Shown: one piece after another, positions 52,065 to 61,727 of the stretch
Layout: each line of letters starts with the position of its first letter
Position numbering within the stretch: position 1 is the stretch's first letter
Assembly: GCA_963707435.1 (NCBI GenBank)
Contig: CAVPPF010000005.1
Span: 1-64,000, forward strand
DNA length: 64,000 nt
Direction of reading: 5' to 3'
Source: UBA4744 sp963707435
GTDB lineage: Bacteria > Actinomycetota > Acidimicrobiia > Spongiisociales > UBA4744
The notes under the pieces: model-generated
The model's input: only the letters and a program-made list of their open reading frames with translations
Databases searched by the model: none
What the model was told of the DNA's origin: nothing
Position numbers and translations under genes: made by a program

Positions 52065-52817
52065 TTAGCCAACACCAACCATCCGTGTCCCGGCGACGAC
52101 GCGATCGAACGCTCCGGTGCAGCTCATTTCGAGGCGGCGGATTCCAGCTTCGGGTCCTGCTTCCAGCTTGATCCGGCCTCCGGGCCAGACCAGTTCCGCG
52201 AAATCGGTGTCGTGGGCGCCCACCCCGGCACCGAGAACTTCTACGAAGAACCCCGCGGTGAGCCGGACATCGGGAGACTCCATCACGACCCGTTCCAGCA
52301 CCGCCGGAACCGGTCCCCGCTCCGGCGGGTCGGACCACCAGCGCCTGCCCGCCGGCTCGCCGGCCCGGGCCGACTCCCAGGCAAGCTCAAACCGCCACAC
52401 TTCTGATTCAGCGATCTGGACAACGGTGCCGTGCGAGTCCCGGGGATGGAGAAACGCTTCCCGCCACACGGGATCGGACAGGTCGACGCCGACCGGGTGC
52501 AGGCCCAGAGCTTCGAGCCGCTTCAGTTCGCCGGCCAGGTCCGGCACTTTGAAGGTCAGATGGTGCGGTCCTTCCCCATGGCGATCGAGGAACCGTGTGA
52601 GGAAATCGCTTCGTTCCAGGTTCCACGGCTCCAGCAACTCGATCGTCATGCCGCTGGTCAGATCTCCCATCCTGATCTGCATGGCCCGGAACCCGGCCGC
52701 ATCACCGCCGGACACCAGCGTGCCTCCGAGGTCGGAGATCAGCACATCCCGGGCCGGAACCGCGTCCCGGATGGCCAGCGCCACGTGATCGAGATCACAC
52801 GGCCGGGCCGGATCCAC
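52065..52817 (-). CDS. Two-module VOC (glyoxalase-like) protein
   Basis: A 250-residue protein with two VOC modules. The first (about 8-135) has LDHVALAIRDAVPARDVL, IELLEP and HHLTFKVPDLAGELKRL, resembling methylmalonyl-CoA epimerase or glyoxalase-like proteins. The second (about 165-250) starts LERVVMESPDVRLTAGFFVEVLG. GTG start, 2 bases after another VOC gene on the same strand. Substrate unknown. Confidence 0.8.
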   Translation of the reverse strand: MDPARPCDLDHVALAIRDAVPARDVLISDLGGTLVSGGDAAGFRAMQIRMGDLTSGMTIELLEPWNLERSDFLTRFLDRHGEGPHHLTFKVPDLAGELKRLEALGLHPVGVDLSDPVWREAFLHPRDSHGTVVQIAESEVWRFELAWESARAGEPAGRRWWSDPPERGPVPAVLERVVMESPDVRLTAGFFVEVLGAGVGAHDTDFAELVWPGGRIKLEAGPEAGIRRLEMSCTGAFDRVVAGTRMVGVG

Positions 52818-52819
52818 GT

Positions 52820-53206
52820 TCAGGCCGATTCCGGAGGCGGAATGAGACAGAACTCATTGCCATCAGGGTCGGCTACCACCCACAACGTGTAGTCGGGTTC
52901 GACGACTTCTCGCAGACGGCGACCGCCCAACTCCTCGACCCGGGCCAGCGCCCCCTCGAGATCCGCAACCCGCACATCGATGTGAGCTCGATTCTTGGCC
53001 ACCTTCTCCTCATCGCTGTGCTGCAGGACCAGGCTCGGAGCACCCTCGTGCTGTGGTGCCAACCACCAGAACTGGTGGTGGCGAAACGCTATCTCCACCC
53101 CGAGAATCTGCGACCAGAACAGAGCGCCTCGCTCGAGATCGGCCACGTCGAAAACAACGTCGGCGATCACGCCGATCCCGGGGCCCGTCACCTCATCGGC
53201 GCCCAC
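52820..53206 (-). CDS. VOC-family protein
   Basis: A 128-residue single VOC protein: VVFDVADLERGALFWSQILG opens it and VVADPDGNEFCLI ends it, the same PF18029-like ending as the protein at 13882-14316. NRAHIDVRV offers a metal-ligand His. Paired with the two-module VOC gene. Confidence 0.85.
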   Translation of the reverse strand: MGADEVTGPGIGVIADVVFDVADLERGALFWSQILGVEIAFRHHQFWWLAPQHEGAPSLVLQHSDEEKVAKNRAHIDVRVADLEGALARVEELGGRRLREVVEPDYTLWVVADPDGNEFCLIPPPESA

Positions 53207-53224
53207 GACGTCTCCTGGAGATCG

Positions 53225-54428
<1,204 letters not shown>

Positions 54429-54457
54429 GAGGACTCCTTCGTTGTATTCGCGATCGA

Positions 54458-55312
54458 TTATCCCACGCTGCGTTCGGCCGCTGCCACGGTGTTGCGCATG
54501 AGCATGGCGACGGTCATCGGACCGACCCCGCCCGGGACCGGCGTGATCGCCCCGGCGATCTCCATCACCTCCTCGAAGCGGACATCGCCGACCAGACCGT
54601 CTTCGGTCCGGTTGATGCCAACATCAATGACCGTTGCCCCCGGCTTGACGGCATCCCGGCCGATCAGATTGGGAACCCCCACGGCGGCTACAAGGATGTC
54701 CGCTTCGCGAGCGACGGCAGCGAGATCGGGAGTTCGGGAGTGGGCGGCCGTAACGGTGGCGTCGGTGCCCTTGGCGGCCATGAGCATGGAGAGCGGCCTG
54801 CCGACCAGAAACGAGCGGCCCACGATCACGGCTCGCTTTCCGGCCGTTGCGATCCCGTAGTGGGCAAGGATTCGCATGACGCCCTGTGGAGTGCACGGGA
54901 CGAGCACCGCCCTCTCCAGGGCCAGGAGGCCGAGGTTGTACGGATGGAGCCCGTCCGCATCCTTGTTCGGATCGATCAGCGAGGTCACCCGTTTGTCGTC
55001 GAGGTCTCCGGGCAAGGGCAGTTGCACGAGGATCCCGTCGACTGCGGGGTCGGCGTTGAGCCGAAGCACGAGCGCTTCCACGTCTGCCTGGGTGGTGTCT
55101 GCGTCGAGCTCATGGTGCAGCGAGTTGATGCCCACCTTCTCGGCGAGCCGTCTCTTGCTCCGCACGTAGACATGCGAGGCCGGGTCGTCGCCGACCAGGA
55201 CGGTGGCCAACCCGGGTACCTTGCCGCGCCGCGCCAGGGCGGCCACTCGTTCGGCCACCTCGTCTCGAACGGCTGCTGCTACTTCTTTTCCATCCAGTAT
55301 TTGCGCACTCAA
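54458..55312 (-). CDS. folD: Bifunctional methylene-THF dehydrogenase/cyclohydrolase FolD
   Basis: A 284-residue enzyme interconverting methylene-, methenyl- and formyl-THF. HVYVRSKRRLAEKVGI includes the catalytic Lys; VDGILVQLPLPG and KDADGLHP mark the folate site; KRAVIVGRSFLVGRPLSMLM is the NADP loop; PGGVGPMTVAMLMRNT ends it. TTG at 55312 overlaps the purH stop (TTGA) and matches the family N-terminus. Coupled to purH, fitting formyl-THF supply to purine synthesis. Confidence 0.93.
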   Translation of the reverse strand: MSAQILDGKEVAAAVRDEVAERVAALARRGKVPGLATVLVGDDPASHVYVRSKRRLAEKVGINSLHHELDADTTQADVEALVLRLNADPAVDGILVQLPLPGDLDDKRVTSLIDPNKDADGLHPYNLGLLALERAVLVPCTPQGVMRILAHYGIATAGKRAVIVGRSFLVGRPLSMLMAAKGTDATVTAAHSRTPDLAAVAREADILVAAVGVPNLIGRDAVKPGATVIDVGINRTEDGLVGDVRFEEVMEIAGAITPVPGGVGPMTVAMLMRNTVAAAERSVG

Positions 55313-56835
55313 TGTCGAAAATGCCTCCTGCCGGTGAACACCAGGGTTATCCCGGCTTGTTCTGCGGCCACGATTACTTCCTCGTCTCGGTTGGATCCGC
55401 CGGGTTCAACGACGGCTTTGACGCCGGCCTTGGCGAGCGTGTCGATGCCGTCGCGGAACGGGAAGAAGGCGTCGCTGGCCGCCGCCGCCCCCACCGCCCG
55501 CTTGCCGGCTCGAGCCACGGCTCGTTCCGCTGCTCCCACGCGGCTCTGATCTCCCGCCCCAACTCCCACGGCAGCCCCGTCACGGGCGATCACGACGGCA
55601 TTCGATTTGGTGTGGGCTGCGACCACCCAGGCCAACTCGAGATCGGTCCACTCGTCGGCAATCGGCCGCCGCGATGTCATGACCCTCCAGTCGTCGGGAC
55701 CTTCCACGATGCTGTCGCGCGTTTGCGCAACGAACCCGCCATCCAAACGGCGCAGGTCGATCCCCCCGGGGTGAGGAGCCGGGCCGTGGAGAACCCGCAG
55801 GTTCTTTCTGCGGGCCAGCACCTTCTCCGCTTGCGGTGTCACGTCCGGAGCTATGACCACTTCCACGAAGACCTCGGCAAGCCCTGCTGCGGTGGCGCCG
55901 TCGAGGGGCCGGTTCAGGGCCACCACACTCCCGAAAGCCGAGAGGGGATCGCACTCCCACGCTGCCGCAAATGCCTCAACGAGCGAATCTGCCAGGGCCA
56001 CCCCACTGGCATTGGTGTGCTTGACGACCACCGCGGCCGGCCGCTCGAACTCCCAGGCCAGGCGCCAGGCTGCTTCGGTATCAACGTAATTGTTGAAGGA
56101 CATCTCCTTGCCTTGCAGCTGGACGGCCAACGTCCACCATCCCTCCACTCCGGCCTGCCGATATGCAACCGCCGCCTGGTGCGGGTTCTCCCCATACCGC
56201 AGGATCCGGCGCCGTTCCACGGGCAGCACCAGGCGTTCAGGAAGCTCGTCCGGTTCCAGCCACGCCAGAATGGCGGCGTCGTATGCGGCGGTACGGTAGA
56301 ACGCGGCTCTGGCAAGCTCGCTCCGGAGCTCATCGTCGAGGCCGCCTTGTTCTACCGCCGCCAGAACCAGGTCGTATTGATCCGGGGAGGTCACCACCCC
56401 GACGTGAGCATGGTTCTTGGCCGCCGCCCGGATCATGGCAGGCCCACCGATATCGATGTTCTCGATCGCCTCCGCCGTGGCCACCCCGCCGCGAGCCACG
56501 GTCGCTTCGAACGGATAGAGGTTGACGACCACCAGTTGAAAAAGCTCTATCCCCCGGTCTTCCAGATCGATGCGATGTTCCGCGTTGCCGGGGTCGGCCA
56601 GGATCCCTCCGTGGATCGACGGATGCAGCGTCTTGACCCGGCCTCCGAGGATTTCTGGAGAACCGGTGACGTCGGCAACTCTCGTGATGTCCAGGCCGGC
56701 CGCTTCCAGCACGCCGGCGGTCCCACCCGATGAGACGATCACGACTCCGGCCTCAGCCAGGCTCCGAACGAAGGGAACCAGATCGCTCTTGTCGGAAACG
56801 GAGATCAGTGCCCGACGCACCGGGATCCGCGTCAC
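55309..56835 (-). CDS. purH: Bifunctional AICAR transformylase/IMP cyclohydrolase PurH
   Basis: A 508-residue enzyme for the last two steps of IMP synthesis. The N-terminal MGS-like cyclohydrolase (about 1-195) shows RALISVSDKSDLV, SSGGTAGVLEAAG and VKTLHPSIHGGIL; the transformylase has RYGENPHQAAVAYRQ, SFNNYVDTEAAW, VVKHTNASGVA and KSNAVVIARDG. GTG at 56835 overlaps the purN stop. Order purN-purH, with sucD upstream on the same strand, recalls mycobacteria. Confidence 0.95.
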   Translation of the reverse strand: MTRIPVRRALISVSDKSDLVPFVRSLAEAGVVIVSSGGTAGVLEAAGLDITRVADVTGSPEILGGRVKTLHPSIHGGILADPGNAEHRIDLEDRGIELFQLVVVNLYPFEATVARGGVATAEAIENIDIGGPAMIRAAAKNHAHVGVVTSPDQYDLVLAAVEQGGLDDELRSELARAAFYRTAAYDAAILAWLEPDELPERLVLPVERRRILRYGENPHQAAVAYRQAGVEGWWTLAVQLQGKEMSFNNYVDTEAAWRLAWEFERPAAVVVKHTNASGVALADSLVEAFAAAWECDPLSAFGSVVALNRPLDGATAAGLAEVFVEVVIAPDVTPQAEKVLARRKNLRVLHGPAPHPGGIDLRRLDGGFVAQTRDSIVEGPDDWRVMTSRRPIADEWTDLELAWVVAAHTKSNAVVIARDGAAVGVGAGDQSRVGAAERAVARAGKRAVGAAAASDAFFPFRDGIDTLAKAGVKAVVEPGGSNRDEEVIVAAEQAGITLVFTGRRHFRH

Positions 56836-57443
56836 GATTCCCCCCAGATCACGTGGCGGCCCTCGACCCGCAACCGGCCGGCGGCGAACGCCTTGACCAC
56901 CTGCGGGAACAGGCGATGCTCTTCTCGTTGAATGCGGGCATGGAGCGTCTCCTCGGTATCACCGGGCTCTACCGCGACAGCCTGCTGAGCGATGATCGGA
57001 CCGTGGTCCACCTCAGCATCGACGAAATGGACGGTCACGCCGCTCACTCTCACCCCGTGAGCCAGCGCAGCCGGCACGGCATGAGCGCCGGGAAAAGCAG
57101 GCAGCAGGGCTGGATGGATGTTGATGATCCGGTTCGGGAAGCGATCAATAGCTGCCGGCGAGAGGATCCGCATGAACCCGGCCAGGAGCAGGGCCTCTCC
57201 CCCGTGGCGCTGGGCGACTTCACACACGGCCATCGAGAATCCCTCCCGGTCGTTGAAATCGCCCCACGAAACCACTTCGGCCGGTACGCCGGCGTCGGCG
57301 GCACGACCCAGGGCGGCAACCCCGGGCCGATCGGAGATCACAACAACAATGCGAGCGCCGAACTCGGGATCGGTCCTGGAGGCGTCGAGGAGCGCCTGCA
57401 GGTTGGAGCCTGAGCCGGATACCAACACTGCTACGGGCAGCAC
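56832..57443 (-). CDS. purN: Phosphoribosylglycinamide formyltransferase PurN
   Basis: A 203-residue enzyme using 10-formyl-THF to formylate GAR in purine synthesis. VLVSGSGSNLQALLD is the phosphate loop; NIHPALLPAFPGAHAV holds the catalytic Asn-His; GVTVHFVDAEVDHGPII holds the catalytic Asp. GTG start. Coupled (GTGA) to purH. Confidence 0.94.
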   Translation of the reverse strand: MLPVAVLVSGSGSNLQALLDASRTDPEFGARIVVVISDRPGVAALGRAADAGVPAEVVSWGDFNDREGFSMAVCEVAQRHGGEALLLAGFMRILSPAAIDRFPNRIINIHPALLPAFPGAHAVPAALAHGVRVSGVTVHFVDAEVDHGPIIAQQAVAVEPGDTEETLHARIQREEHRLFPQVVKAFAAGRLRVEGRHVIWGES

Positions 57444-57510
57444 GCAGAGCCCTTCCTGACGTCTCTCAGCGCATACTAGGTGAGCGTCGACCGGGGCCAG
57501 ATCGCCCGGT

Positions 57511-57798
57511 TCAGAACGGAACGTTCACCATGGTGCGCGTGTCGATGGTGTCCAGCAGCTTGGCCGGTTCGGGGTCGATGGCCTTGCGCAGCTCCGAGGC
57601 GTAGTAGCGGTCGGAGGCTGCCTCGATCCCATCCTCGCAACCGACGATCCAGATGAACTGGTTGTCCTCGGGGATCGACCAGGCACCGACTACTTCGAAC
57701 CCGGCCGCCCGGCGCGCTTCGACCACGGCCGGAAAGATTCCGAGGAAGGTCTCCATCTCGCCTTCTTTGACCCCGTACATCCGCAGCTGGTATTCCAT
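57511..57798 (-). CDS. NIPSNAP-family protein
   Basis: A 95-residue protein with the ferredoxin-like NIPSNAP fold: YQLRMYGVKEGEMETFL, VVGAWSIPEDNQFIWIVG and a short C-terminal strand. Bacterial members are small dimeric alpha/beta-barrel proteins of unknown role. ATG at 57798 fits the fold start. Confidence 0.8.
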   Translation of the reverse strand: MEYQLRMYGVKEGEMETFLGIFPAVVEARRAAGFEVVGAWSIPEDNQFIWIVGCEDGIEAASDRYYASELRKAIDPEPAKLLDTIDTRTMVNVPF

Positions 57799-57890
57799 AG
57801 CCCGTTCCCCATTTCCGATAACTGACCACCGGCCACCCCTACGGTACACCCGGAGATTTGAAGCCGACCAGCCAGCCCTAATCTGTTTCG

Positions 57891-59144
57891 GTGACCGATC
57901 GACTCCTCACCAAACCGTTTGTCTTCGCCTGGCTGGCCAACATGGCCCAGGGCATGGCATTCACGATGTTCCTCCATTTCCCCGGTTTCCTGAAGGGCCT
58001 GGGGGCCGGGGAAGTGGAAATCGGACTGATCGTCGGCCTGACCGCCGTCGCATCGATTGCCGTCCGACCCTCGGTCGGCCGGGCGATGGACCGGCGCGGG
58101 CGGCGGCCGGTGATCCTGTTCGGGAACGTCGTCAACGTCGCCGTTCTGGCCCTCTACTTGACCGTCGGCGAGCTGGGGTTCTGGCTGTATGCCGTCCGCA
58201 TCACCCACGGATTCGCCGAAGCACTGCTCTTCACCGCCCTGTTCACCTACGGCGCCGACCAGGTGCCCGCCACCCGCCGCACCGAAGGAATCGCGCTCTT
58301 CGGGATCTCGGGGATCCTGCCGATCGCCCTCGGCGGAGTCCTGGGCGACATCATCCTGGCCCGCTGGGACTTCGACATCTTCTTTCTCTTCGTTCTGGGG
58401 TTCGGGATCCTGGCGCTGGTGTTGTCGCTGCCGCTCCCTGAATCGCACAACCCGAGCGCAGGAGGAGAACAACCCCAACGATTCCTCACCTCGGTTCTGC
58501 AGAAGAACCTCGTGCCACTGTGGTGGGTGACGCTGGTGTTCTCGCTGGCCCTCACGGCGTACTTCACGTTCCTCAAGACCTTCGTCATCGACACGGGAAT
58601 CGGCTCGGTCGGGCTCTTCTTCTCTGCCTATGCCGCCACGGCCATCGGTCTCCGGTTGTTCGCAGCATGGCTGCCCGACCGGGTGGGCCCCAAGCGGGTG
58701 CTGTACCCGGCGCTCGGTTCAATGGTCCTGGGATTCATCGTGCTGGCCTCCGCAACGGGGTCGGGAGCCATCGCCGTGGCGGGAGTGCTCTGCGGAGCCG
58801 GCCACGGGTATGCGTTCCCGATCGTCATGGGGATGGTGGTCTCGCGCGCTGCCGAGGCCGACCGGGGCTCGGCCATGGCCATCTTCACCGGCCTGTTCGA
58901 TGTGGGCGCCCTGCTGGGCGGCCCGGCATTTGGCGCCATCATCCGATTCGGCAGCTATTCGTCGATGTTTCTGGCGGCAGGCGGTTGGATGCTGGCCGGT
59001 GGCCTCATTTACGCCTACCTGGATCGGTCCAACCCGGTCGCTCCGACCGGCATGCGGCGCACCCGCCTGGCAGGCACCTCCATGATCCCCGGCGAAAGCG
59101 CGGTCGTCGCGATCGATGGCGACCCACCCGCAGGCAAGGACTGA
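57891..59144 (+). CDS. MFS transporter (1)
   Basis: A 417-residue, 12-helix major-facilitator transporter. The cytosolic loop 2-3 motif reads RPSVGRAMDRRGRRPVI, matching G-x3-D-R-x-G-R-R. Helices are even across both halves with a short central loop (about 185-205). The ligand cannot be read; similar proteins export drugs or sugars. GTG start only 6 bases after TAATCT, so the mRNA may be leaderless. A heptamer array begins immediately after the stop. Confidence 0.88.
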   Translation: MTDRLLTKPFVFAWLANMAQGMAFTMFLHFPGFLKGLGAGEVEIGLIVGLTAVASIAVRPSVGRAMDRRGRRPVILFGNVVNVAVLALYLTVGELGFWLYAVRITHGFAEALLFTALFTYGADQVPATRRTEGIALFGISGILPIALGGVLGDIILARWDFDIFFLFVLGFGILALVLSLPLPESHNPSAGGEQPQRFLTSVLQKNLVPLWWVTLVFSLALTAYFTFLKTFVIDTGIGSVGLFFSAYAATAIGLRLFAAWLPDRVGPKRVLYPALGSMVLGFIVLASATGSGAIAVAGVLCGAGHGYAFPIVMGMVVSRAAEADRGSAMAIFTGLFDVGALLGGPAFGAIIRFGSYSSMFLAAGGWMLAGGLIYAYLDRSNPVAPTGMRRTRLAGTSMIPGESAVVAIDGDPPAGKD

Positions 59145-59145
59145 A

Positions 59146-59201
59146 CCAAGTACCAAGTACCAAGCACGAAGTACCAAGTACCAAGCACGAAGTACCAAGT
59201 A
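59146..59201. repeat. Tandem heptamer CCAAGTA, eight copies in a 21-bp superunit
   Basis: Eight contiguous 7-bp units: CCAAGTA, CCAAGTA, CCAAGCA, CGAAGTA, CCAAGTA, CCAAGCA, CGAAGTA, CCAAGTA. The order CCAAGTA-CCAAGCA-CGAAGTA recurs as a 21-bp superunit. The array starts 2 bases after the MFS stop and precedes the convergent DUF2207 gene. Confidence 0.95.
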
Positions 59202-59228
59202 CGCACGCCGAAGGCGTGCTCAGGCCCG

Positions 59229-61100
59229 CTACCAGGCGCCGCCGCCACCACCACCGCCGCCGCCACCGCCACCACCGCTGAAGCCACCGCCGCCACCGGA
59301 AGAACTGGGCGGGGCGAACGCTCCGGTCAGGGCCGACTGCAGGCCGGCGAGGGCGTTGCTGGAATGGCCTCCGGAGAAGCCGTAGTTGCCGTACCAGTAG
59401 ATGCTGCTCGATTCGGCCAGTTGTTCGGGAGCGTGGATGCGGGCAGCCTCGAGGACATCGTCGGCCACCCCCAGGGTGATGGCGTAGACCAGGTACTCAT
59501 CCCATAGGTCCAGGGCAATCGGCGGAGCCTCATGCAAGCGGCTGAAGTCTTGCAGGTAGCGCTTGAATGCCTCCCACCTCACCGCCAGGAGGGCACCCTG
59601 ATCGGAGCGCTTCACCCAGCCGGTCTGGCGGAACCCGAAGACGGCCACAATCGCCGCATTGATGACGAAAGCGCCGACCAACCCGGGCACCAGGAAAGGC
59701 GCCCAACGCGATCCGGCCACGGCGTTCCAGAAGGGAAACAGCACCGCAAACATGATGATCAAGCTCCCGATGGCCCAGGCCAGCGGCTTGCCACCGCTCC
59801 GATCCAGCAACCCCAACCGAACCTGTTCCTTGCGAGCTTCGCTTTCGAACTTGTCGTACCGGGTGGCGTTGGCCGCCGCGTCGTCCCGAATCTCCTTCCG
59901 GAACTCGGTCAGCGGAAGCGGTCCGTCCGCCAGCACTCCTTCCAGAATCTCCATCACGGGCCGCTCAACGGCCCCGGTGGCCAGACCGACATCGGCCAGA
60001 CCGATCTCGAGATCGGAGACTTCTTCACGGCGGAGACCCATCCAGGTTTTCTTCTCGACCGTCACCGGCTGGGCGCGCAGGGCCCCCCGGCGAATCAAAT
60101 CAAACATGGTGGCAACGAAGTCCTCGGTGCCGACCGGCCCCTGGCGCAACAGTCCTCCGACTACGGCGGGTGGATGATCCGAAGGAGGTTCTTGTTCGTA
60201 TTCCCGGTCGTAGGCCACATCGGGCTCGCGCCCGTGCCGGAAGTAGATGAACAGCACGGCCACCGTTGCGGGCAGGAATGCCAGCAGGGCGAGGGTCACC
60301 ACCAGGAAGGTCAGCAGGGTTCGATCGGTCGATGCCTGGCTGTCCTGTGCCTCTTCGTACCCGAGGATCTCCTCGAGGCCGTTGCCGGCGATCACCGTGG
60401 CGCCGGCGGTCGACGGCAGGTCGGAGCGGGGGAACACCACCCGGAGTTCAACCCACTGGCCGGAGGGAATCCCTTCGGCGATGAGGCTGGGTGAGACGCC
60501 GTCCTCGCCGAGTGACGTTGAGCCGTTCACCGAGCGCGGATGCCCCCAGACCAGGACGTCACCGGAAACCTGATCGCCGGGGAGCTCCATGGTCGCGAAG
60601 AGGTGGCCGAGCGGCTGATCCCATTGATCGCCCCAGACTTTCAGGTTGACGTCCACCACGTCGTCGTACGCGGTTGCCAGCCCGAGCAGCCGGTAGCTGA
60701 CCGTGAAGGTGCGAGCTTCGTCGAAAGCCTGATAGTGCCAGACGACCCGGACGAAACTGCCCCGCTGCTCCACCCCGAAGGTCCCGGGATTGCCCACGGA
60801 TCCGAGTTCGGTCGGCGCCCCGGGCTGGTAGACGATGCTCCCCTCGGCCACCCCGACGTCGACGACCTGCTCTCCCGAACGGAGGGGGATGTCACGCCAG
60901 GCCCCGGCAAACGATCCGTCGAAGTCATAGGTGATGTACTCGGTAACGAGCACCGACCCGTCTGACTCAACAACGACCTCGACATCCGTGTTGGTCAGAT
61001 TGAAGGACTTGGCTGCTGCCGGGAAAGCCCCGAGTAGCGAGAACAGTGCCGCGAGAACCGCGACAAGGACGAGCGAGCGGAGCCTGCCGATCCGTCTCAG
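59229..61100 (-). CDS. DUF2207 membrane protein with Gly-rich tail; probable CTG start
   Basis: A 623-residue protein. The N-terminal DUF2207 domain (about 35-230) is extracytoplasmic; membrane helices follow at about 258-280 and, after a cytosolic region, about 425-465; the tail is a Gly-rich run ending in AW. The reading frame upstream of the first canonical start (GTG at 60953) encodes a fine signal peptide (RRIGRLRSLVLVAVLAAL, ending FPAAAKS) but has no ATG, GTG or TTG. A CTG at 61100 overlaps the lemA stop as CTGA and follows GGAGG by seven bases, so I use it. Often paired with lemA; function unknown. Confidence 0.8.
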   Translation of the reverse strand: MRRIGRLRSLVLVAVLAALFSLLGAFPAAAKSFNLTNTDVEVVVESDGSVLVTEYITYDFDGSFAGAWRDIPLRSGEQVVDVGVAEGSIVYQPGAPTELGSVGNPGTFGVEQRGSFVRVVWHYQAFDEARTFTVSYRLLGLATAYDDVVDVNLKVWGDQWDQPLGHLFATMELPGDQVSGDVLVWGHPRSVNGSTSLGEDGVSPSLIAEGIPSGQWVELRVVFPRSDLPSTAGATVIAGNGLEEILGYEEAQDSQASTDRTLLTFLVVTLALLAFLPATVAVLFIYFRHGREPDVAYDREYEQEPPSDHPPAVVGGLLRQGPVGTEDFVATMFDLIRRGALRAQPVTVEKKTWMGLRREEVSDLEIGLADVGLATGAVERPVMEILEGVLADGPLPLTEFRKEIRDDAAANATRYDKFESEARKEQVRLGLLDRSGGKPLAWAIGSLIIMFAVLFPFWNAVAGSRWAPFLVPGLVGAFVINAAIVAVFGFRQTGWVKRSDQGALLAVRWEAFKRYLQDFSRLHEAPPIALDLWDEYLVYAITLGVADDVLEAARIHAPEQLAESSSIYWYGNYGFSGGHSSNALAGLQSALTGAFAPPSSSGGGGGFSGGGGGGGGGGGGGAW

Positions 61101-61645
61101 AAGCGCACCTCCGGTGCCTGCTCTGCCTCGTCCGGGGCATCGAAGAACGGCTTCACGGAGAACCCGGTCATAGCCGCAACGATGTTGGACGGCACCGTCT
61201 GAACCCTGTTGTTGAACGTCAGCACGGAGTCGTTGTAGATCTGTCGCGACACCGCAATCTTGTTCTCGGTCTCGGCCAACTGCGCCTGGAGTTCCGAGAA
61301 ATTCTGGCTGGCCTTCAGATCGGGATAGGACTCGGCAAGTGCAAAGAGCTGCCGCAAGGCTCCCGTGAGGAAGTTCTCGGCCTGCGCCTGCTCCTCGACC
61401 GTTCCTGCCGCCTGGGCCCGGTTCCGGGCTTCGACGACCTGCTCGAAGGTTGACTTCTCGTGCGAGGCATACCCCTTCACGGTTTCGACCAGATTCGGGA
61501 TCAGGTCGTAGCGCCGTTTCAGCTGAACATCTACCTGGGCCCAGGCATTGTCCACGCGGTTTCGCAACTTGACCAGGCTGTTGTAGATGCCGACGCCTGC
61601 CAGGACCAGAACGACGACCACCACACCGGCAATCACATAACCCAC
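61097..61645 (-). CDS. LemA-family membrane protein
   Basis: A 182-residue protein: one N-terminal helix (about 3-21), then the LemA helical-bundle domain with NRVDNAWAQVDVQLKRRYDL and IPNLVETVKGYASHE, SENFLTGALRQLFALAE-type and NFSELQAQLAETENKIAVSR. The usual pairing with a DUF2207 membrane protein is seen here. GTG start behind GAGGGGG. Role in the envelope unknown. Confidence 0.92.
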   Translation of the reverse strand: MGYVIAGVVVVVLVLAGVGIYNSLVKLRNRVDNAWAQVDVQLKRRYDLIPNLVETVKGYASHEKSTFEQVVEARNRAQAAGTVEEQAQAENFLTGALRQLFALAESYPDLKASQNFSELQAQLAETENKIAVSRQIYNDSVLTFNNRVQTVPSNIVAAMTGFSVKPFFDAPDEAEQAPEVRF

Positions 61646-61727
61646 ATATCCCCCTCGGTTCGACTCGTGCCGAGTCTAGAGACAGCGGCGGTCGGGGAAC
61701 GGGTTGGGAACCCTACAATTTGCGGTC

